DNA of 64,000 bases from Mycolicibacterium sp. GF69. GTDB taxonomy: Bacteria; Actinomycetota; Actinomycetes; Mycobacteriales; Mycobacteriaceae. Below, in pieces: positions 60,047 to 64,000 of the stretch (positions are counted from its first letter, which is position 1; every line of letters begins with the position of its first letter). The stretch is taken from contig NZ_QMEW01000001.1 of the NCBI RefSeq assembly GCF_003284965.1, positions 310,001-374,000 on the forward strand. The letters are read 5' to 3'. A model generated the notes under the pieces. It worked only from the letters and a program-made list of their open reading frames with translations, was not told where the DNA came from and ran no database searches. The position numbers and the translations under genes are program-made.

Positions 60047-60732
60047 GAAACTGCCCTCCTCGGCGTCAGATGTGCAACACAAAGACCCGGCTCGACAAAG
60101 GGAACCAGCGTCTCGACGGTGATCGGCGCATCCCAGGTCGCCAACGCGCCCTGCATGAGACCGAGATGCACCGGGCAGATCACGTCACGGCGGTGCTCGG
60201 CCAACTCCAGAAAAGGGCAGTTACGGAGCCTGATCTCATTGAGTTCGCGGGCAGCAGAGGCTCTTTCGGGCGCGAAGCCGAACTCGGAGAGCAGGTCGGT
60301 CAGCCGGTCGACAGCCCGCCTTCGGGTGGTGACAGCGCCCTCGCCCTCATCCTCATCCTGGCCGTCGGCGGCGGCTTCGGTGGCGGTCTCGGCCTGCGCC
60401 CAGGCACGGCCGGCCATGACCGCGCGCTGCTGCGGGTCGCGTTGGCGCGCAAGCTCGTCGGCCAGAACGCCCGCCAGCGTCCGGTAGTCACGGGGACCGT
60501 CCGGGTCCATACCCGTCGCGACCTTGAACATCAGCGGTGGCCGGCCCGGTTTGTTCTGGCTGGGCTTGACCGTTTCGACGCGGCCACGCTTGGTCAGCGC
60601 GTCGAGGTGAAAGCGCGCGGTGTTGGGGTGAATCGACAGCTGTTCGGCGACCTCGCTGATGCTCAAGGGCCCGCCCGCGCCGCGCAGCGCTGCCAGCACC
60701 TGCTCGCGGCGCGCGGCCATCACCGCTGCCAC
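60043..60732 (-). CDS. ArsR/SufR-like HTH regulator with C-terminal Cys/His cluster
   Basis: This 229-aa regulator has an N-terminal winged helix (about 10-70: LSISEVAEQLSIHPNTARFH) and a C-terminal half with C172 (RNCPF), H180, C186 and H189 (ICPVHLG), C218 and H221 (LCVAHL). This spacing is like the Fe-S-binding C-termini of SufR-type repressors, so it may sense iron, oxygen or NO. An acidic loop (DEDEGEG) lies between. It starts 4 nt after the ferredoxin stop and overlaps the membrane-protein gene by 4 bases. It probably controls its own operon through the palindrome at 61465. Confidence 0.85.
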   Translation of the reverse strand: MAAVMAARREQVLAALRGAGGPLSISEVAEQLSIHPNTARFHLDALTKRGRVETVKPSQNKPGRPPLMFKVATGMDPDGPRDYRTLAGVLADELARQRDPQQRAVMAGRAWAQAETATEAAADGQDEDEGEGAVTTRRRAVDRLTDLLSEFGFAPERASAARELNEIRLRNCPFLELAEHRRDVICPVHLGLMQGALATWDAPITVETLVPFVEPGLCVAHLTPRRAVS

Positions 60733-60736
60733 ACCC

Positions 60737-60928
60737 TCAATCCCTCCGGGACAGCGCCGCGCGCGGGCACTCGGCTATGGCCTTTTCTGCGTGCGCCTCG
60801 AACTCGGCCGGCACCGGGTCGACAGTCACCACGGCGTAGTCGTCATCGTCGAGTTCGAACACCTCGGGCGCATACTTCACGCATAGCGCGTTTCCCTCAC
60901 AGCGATCTCGGTCCACCACGACGCGCAT
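60737..60928 (-). CDS. [3Fe-4S] ferredoxin
   Basis: This 63-aa ferredoxin has cluster ligands C10, C16 and C54 (RDRCEGNALC ... AECPRAAL). The residue that would be the fourth Cys of a [4Fe-4S] site is N13, so a [3Fe-4S] cluster is expected. Proteins of this type pass electrons to cytochromes P450 or oxygenases, but no P450 is in the window. ATG 60928 has a strong GGAGGAGG. It is placed between hemerythrin and the regulator in one operon. Confidence 0.93.
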   Translation of the reverse strand: MRVVVDRDRCEGNALCVKYAPEVFELDDDDYAVVTVDPVPAEFEAHAEKAIAECPRAALSRRD

Positions 60929-60957
60929 GATGCCTCCTCCATTTCCGGCAGCGACGC

Positions 60958-61431
60958 TCACTGACGGGCGTGCTGACACACCCAGCCGTCGGGCATCTGG
61001 CCCGCATCCAGGAACCGGGTCACCTCGACGCGCGTCTGCGCGGGCAGGTCGGTTTCGATACGCGGGTAGACGATCGATTCCTCTTTGGCATTGTGCTGGT
61101 GCAGTTGAGCCAGCAGTTGACCGCACGCGTTGTAGAGCGCGTGAACGTCCGCATCACCGGCAAGCAGGGCGTCCAGCGCGTCCATGGATCGCCACAGCTG
61201 GCCATGCTCGCGCATCATCACGAAGACCGGCATCACCATCCCGGCCTCGCGGATCGGCGGAAACAGCATGCACTCCTCGAGATAGATGTGGCGACGCAAC
61301 GTTTCGAGCGCCGCGCTGAGCGCATCGGATCGCAGACTCCCGCCTGCAAGCTCCTCGACAAATGTTTCGATGGCGCCGTCGATTTCGAGATGCTCTCGCT
61401 CCAGGGCGACATCTGGTGCCAACGTGTGCAT
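60958..61431 (-). CDS. Hemerythrin-like HHE-domain protein
   Basis: This 157-aa four-helix bundle carries the diiron ligand pattern: H14 in EREHLEID, RRHIYLEECMLFPPI, MREHGQLW and HQHNAKEESIVYP. Such proteins bind O2 or NO or act in oxidative stress. It is the first gene of the run hemerythrin-ferredoxin-regulator-membrane protein, with 29 bp to the ferredoxin start. An AT-rich 26-bp palindrome lies 34 bp upstream of its ATG. The number of iron ligands fits a diiron site; whether it senses or detoxifies is open. Confidence 0.9.
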   Translation of the reverse strand: MHTLAPDVALEREHLEIDGAIETFVEELAGGSLRSDALSAALETLRRHIYLEECMLFPPIREAGMVMPVFVMMREHGQLWRSMDALDALLAGDADVHALYNACGQLLAQLHQHNAKEESIVYPRIETDLPAQTRVEVTRFLDAGQMPDGWVCQHARQ

Positions 61432-61464
61432 CCGCTTCTCCTGCCACCGGTAACGACACCACGA

Positions 61465-61490
61465 GTTTATACAAATCGTTTTGTGTAAAC
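61465..61490. promoter_or_regulatory. 26-bp AT-rich palindrome upstream of the hemerythrin operon
   Basis: Arms GTTTATACAAA / TTTGTGTAAAC (10 of 11 paired) surround TCGT. It lies in the 122-bp divergent region between the hemerythrin operon and the hydrolase. The AT content is far above its surroundings, which suits a repressor site over a promoter. Confidence 0.7.
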
Positions 61491-61553
61491 AATGAACGGC
61501 ACCGATTCGGGACTCGTAAAAATTGTTTCCGCCGGTGAAGTAATACTTGTCGC

Positions 61554-62457
61554 ATGCCGCCCGCCAAGTTCCATCCCGATCTGCGCCGCGCCGCCCGCAT
61601 CGCCCCCAAACAGGTGATCACTCCCGTGACGCTTCCGATCGTCCGGATGATCACGCGGCGTATCTGGCGGCGTCCGCCACGCGACGTGGTGGCGCTGACG
61701 TTGCCGTCCGGGGTCGACGTATGGCTGTACCGGCCTACCGGCGAGGCGCAGAAGGGCCCGGCGCTGCTGTGGATTCACGGTGGGGGGTACCTGATCGGAC
61801 ACCCCGGCCAGGACAACGAGCTGTGCCGCAACTTTGCCCGCCGCCTCGGCGTCACGGTCGTCTCCGTCGACTACCGGTTGGCGCCCGAGCACCCGTACCC
61901 GGCGGGGCTGGAGGACTGTTACTCCGCGTTGACTTGGTTGGCTGCCTTGCCGTCGGTGGACCGCGACCGCGTCGCGATCGGCGGCGCCAGTGCCGGCGGC
62001 GGGCTGGCGGCCTCACTGGCTCAACTGGCCCTCGACCGGGGTGAAGTCGCCTTGGCCGCCCAATTGTTGGTCTACCCGATGCTCGATGACCGCACCGTCG
62101 ACCGCCACGACCTGGACAAGCCCGGACTCCGGTTGTTGGAACAAGTCGAGCAACAAGTTCGGCTGGTCGATGTACCTCGGCGACGCCGACCCCGCGGTAG
62201 CAGTGCCGGCGCGGCGGGAGAACCTGGCCGGCCTCCCGCCGGCATGGATCGGCGTCGGAACGCTGGACCTCTTCCACGACGAGGACCTGGCCTACGCCGA
62301 ACGACTTCGGGCCGCGGGTGTCCCGTGTGAGGTTGAGATCGTCGAGGGCGCCTTCCACGGCTTCGACGGTATCGCGCCGAAAGCTTCAGTGTCACAACAG
62401 TTTTTCGACAGTCAGTGCGCGATACTGCGCCGAACGCTGGCTCTCGCGACGACCTGA
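61554..62457 (+). pseudogene. Alpha/beta hydrolase (HSL type) with a frameshift
   Basis: The first frame (from ATG 61554) gives HGGGYLIGHPG, VSVDYRLAPEHPYP and the nucleophile GGASAGGG. It then reads out of family after about residue 193 (KPGLRLL) and stops at 62330. The next frame carries the missing part from about 62135: WNKSSNKFGWSMYLGDADPA, GVGTLDLFHDED (acid) and EGAFHGFD (His), ending at 62457. One extra base within TTGTT at about 62133-62137 explains the break. Joined, it would be about 300 aa with a full triad. It may be a true pseudogene or a sequencing error. It is divergent from the hemerythrin operon. Confidence 0.85.
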
Positions 62458-62458
62458 G

Positions 62459-63763
62459 TCAGCCGCGCACGAAGACCAGCTCGCCGGATATCACGGTCGC
62501 GGCGACCATGTCGGACGCCAGCGTTTCGAGCACTTCGTCGGGACGGGGTGTCAGTACCGCCAGATCGCCGGGCTGCCCTGGTGCGATGATCCGGCGCCGC
62601 AGGGGATCTGCACCCGTGCCGAAGAACATGTTCAGCGCCTCCGGTGCCCGGATGCGTTCGTCGGCTCCGAGCATCTCGCCATTGCCCGTGACACGTCGGA
62701 CCGCGGCACGCATCGTCGCCCACGGATCGCCGACGCCGAACGGCATATCGGTCGACAACGCAACGGGTACGCCTGCCCGTATCAAGGACGCGACCCGCCA
62801 CAGTTCGTGATGTTCGTCAGCGGGTATGTCCTCGAGGTACTGCTCCCCACGCTCGGCGACGAAATTCGGCTGCGTCACCACGGTTACGCCGCTTTCCGCT
62901 AGCGGCGCGATGCTCTCGTCGGGAACGACGGAGGCGTGCTCGATGCGGTCGTTCGGGTGTGTGCCTACCGCTCGCAGCGCCGAAAGCGTGACGACGAGTT
63001 GCGCAGCGGTCACACAATGCAGGGCGACCGGTATGTTGTCGGCATGGCGGTCAGCGATCCACGCGGCCAGGCCGTCGAGGTCGAGATCGGTGTCATGCAG
63101 AATTCGCTTGCCGGGCGCCAGGCAGTGCACACGCTGGCGCAGTTCACCGGTGCGATGCGATTGCAGGAGGTTCTCGACGTCGTCGGCCCCGAGGTCGGGC
63201 GTGGCGTCGGTGACCCCGGTGACACCTGACGCGCTGAGCCGACCGCTCACATCGGTGAGCCCGGTATCGCTGCGCTGCAACGAGTCCGACCATGACCGGT
63301 CGGCACTGCGTAACCGCCCGTCGGGATGGTCGGCCATTCCGATACGAGCCAGGCCGGCCGAGTTCAGCGTCCACAGCACACCGCTGCGGTGCTGTACGCG
63401 CACCGGCGACGACGGCGACATCTCGTCGAGAATCCAGCGGTCCAGCCGGCCCGCAGCCGCTTCGTGGTAGCCGACCGCACGAATCCAGCCGTCGGTGTCG
63501 ACGGGTGCGGCGGCGAGCGCGCAGGCCAGCTCCCCTCGGTTGCGCACCTCGGCCGGGCCGACTCGGGCGGACTTCAAAGCCGCAGCGGCAGAACGCAAAT
63601 GGACGTGGTGATCATGCAGTCCGGGGATGACCGTTCGACCGGCCGCGTCGTAGACGTGTTCACCGGCAAGCGGCGCCAGGGTCTGCTCGACCGCCGTGAT
63701 CCGATCCGCGACACGAATGTCGACGACGGCGCCGTTGAGCAGCGTCGCCCGGCGAATCAGCAA
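62459..63763 (-). CDS. Amidohydrolase-family metal-dependent hydrolase
   Basis: This 434-aa TIM-barrel amidohydrolase has the HxH-type metal motif in GLHDHHVHL, later barrel ligands in NDRIEHASVV and the Asp motif in ALSTDMPFG. The small N- and C-terminal beta-sandwich pieces (RTVIPG and GDLAVL) are typical of YtcJ-like or imidazolonepropionase-like groups. TTG start at 63763 overlaps the stop of the upstream CoA-transferase gene by 7 bp, so they form an operon. Its 3' end abuts the frameshifted hydrolase. Substrate is unknown. Confidence 0.85.
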   Translation of the reverse strand: MLIRRATLLNGAVVDIRVADRITAVEQTLAPLAGEHVYDAAGRTVIPGLHDHHVHLRSAAAALKSARVGPAEVRNRGELACALAAAPVDTDGWIRAVGYHEAAAGRLDRWILDEMSPSSPVRVQHRSGVLWTLNSAGLARIGMADHPDGRLRSADRSWSDSLQRSDTGLTDVSGRLSASGVTGVTDATPDLGADDVENLLQSHRTGELRQRVHCLAPGKRILHDTDLDLDGLAAWIADRHADNIPVALHCVTAAQLVVTLSALRAVGTHPNDRIEHASVVPDESIAPLAESGVTVVTQPNFVAERGEQYLEDIPADEHHELWRVASLIRAGVPVALSTDMPFGVGDPWATMRAAVRRVTGNGEMLGADERIRAPEALNMFFGTGADPLRRRIIAPGQPGDLAVLTPRPDEVLETLASDMVAATVISGELVFVRG

Positions 63764-64000
63764 GACGCGAACCGGCGTTCGGTGATCAGTTCCTCGACCT
63801 CTGCGTTGTCGGCGCCGAGCGGCGCCGCTGCCGCGGATGGCTGCGGTGTCACGGCACAGGCCGATTGCTCATCGCGGGGCAACTCGGCATACGTGGCGGC
63901 CACGGCGGCCATCGACATCTCGATCAACTCGCCGCCGCCGCTGCGCAACGACTGCACCACCGCCAACGCCGCCTCCAGACCGGTCAGCGGGTCGGCAATC
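63757..64000 (-). CDS. Family III (CaiB/BaiF) CoA-transferase, C-terminal end
   Basis: About 80 C-terminal residues are visible, with the family block ADPLTGLEAALAVVQSLRSGGGELIEMSM near the window edge cut short here by the end of the sequence. The conserved DPLTGL-type motif and following amphipathic helix are characteristic. The last 40 residues are variable. It is co-transcribed with the amidohydrolase, suggesting a small catabolic operon. The start lies outside the window. Confidence 0.8.
   Translation of the reverse strand, partial: IADPLTGLEAALAVVQSLRSGGGELIEMSMAAVAATYAELPRDEQSACAVTPQPSAAAAPLGADNAEVEELITERRFASC

Noticed and set aside
1..64000. CRISPR array, prophage, integrase or rRNA operon
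   Set aside because: No regularly spaced repeats, phage genes, recombinases or rRNA-like sequence were seen.

Overview
This is high-GC actinobacterial DNA, and its gene content points to a mycobacterium, most likely a rapid-growing Mycolicibacterium-type species. The evidence is an MmpL/PapA/type I Pks lipid locus, FadE5-FadA2-FabG4-HtdX, the arabinan arabinosyltransferase AftD with its small DUF2613 neighbour, LpqI, WS/DGAT, and several TANNNT -10 boxes placed 6-8 nt before the start codon. From bases 14975 to about 57000 the gene content broadly resembles M. tuberculosis Rv0244c-Rv0215c (compared from memory, with rearrangements and insertions). No tRNA, rRNA, CRISPR array, phage or insertion sequence was seen.

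Layout. (1) 1-14737: the right part of a trehalose polyphleate (TPP)-type locus, with a partial mmpL10-like transporter and papA3-like acyltransferase on the minus strand, and a divergent 3699-aa bimodular polyketide synthase (KS-AT-KR-ACP, then KS-AT-DH-ER-KR-ACP), followed by a DapB-fold oxidoreductase. (2) 14975-22495: a fatty-acid module (fadE5, F420-dependent oxidoreductase, fadA2, fabG4, htdX, TetR); similar TTAC-N6-GTAA palindromes precede fadE5 and sit between fadA2 and fabG4. (3) 22578-28325: envelope genes lpqI, DUF2613 and aftD. (4) 28318-36793: MFS exporter, phosphotriesterase-like lactonase, acyl-CoA synthetase, membrane acyltransferase, DUF3068 protein and polytopic membrane protein. 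(5) 36801-42221: vapBC with a 37-bp operator, glycosyltransferase/methyltransferase pair, aldehyde dehydrogenase and an APH-fold protein.

(6) 42218-45169: an OmpR-type two-component system flanked by two small exported proteins with Trp/Asp-rich tails; an almost identical inverted repeat lies upstream of each. This is one of the two best candidates for an undescribed system. (7) 45193-48590: a FadE5 paralogue of identical length, two TTATG-N8-CATAA palindromes, a 45-aa small ORF overlapping a TetR start, and a RibD/DHFR-fold reductase. (8) 48689-50967: arylamine N-acetyltransferase, two small conserved-looking proteins, enoyl-CoA hydratase. (9) 51107-57277: membrane Ser/Thr kinase, then a lipid cluster (LPLAT-type acyltransferase behind a perfect KstR-consensus site, two HSL-type esterases, WS/DGAT). 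(10) 57443-59611: a fused tandem acyl-CoA dehydrogenase. (11) 59612-61490: an operon-like run of hemerythrin, [3Fe-4S] ferredoxin, Cys/His-rich HTH regulator and small membrane protein, behind a 26-bp AT-rich palindrome; the second best candidate system. (12) 61554-64000: a frameshifted alpha/beta hydrolase, an amidohydrolase and the C-terminus of a family III CoA-transferase.

Taken together the window is a chromosomal segment devoted to lipid and cell-envelope metabolism with several local regulators. Domain and motif statements come from reading the translations; gene names are by recognised similarity and have not been checked by database search.
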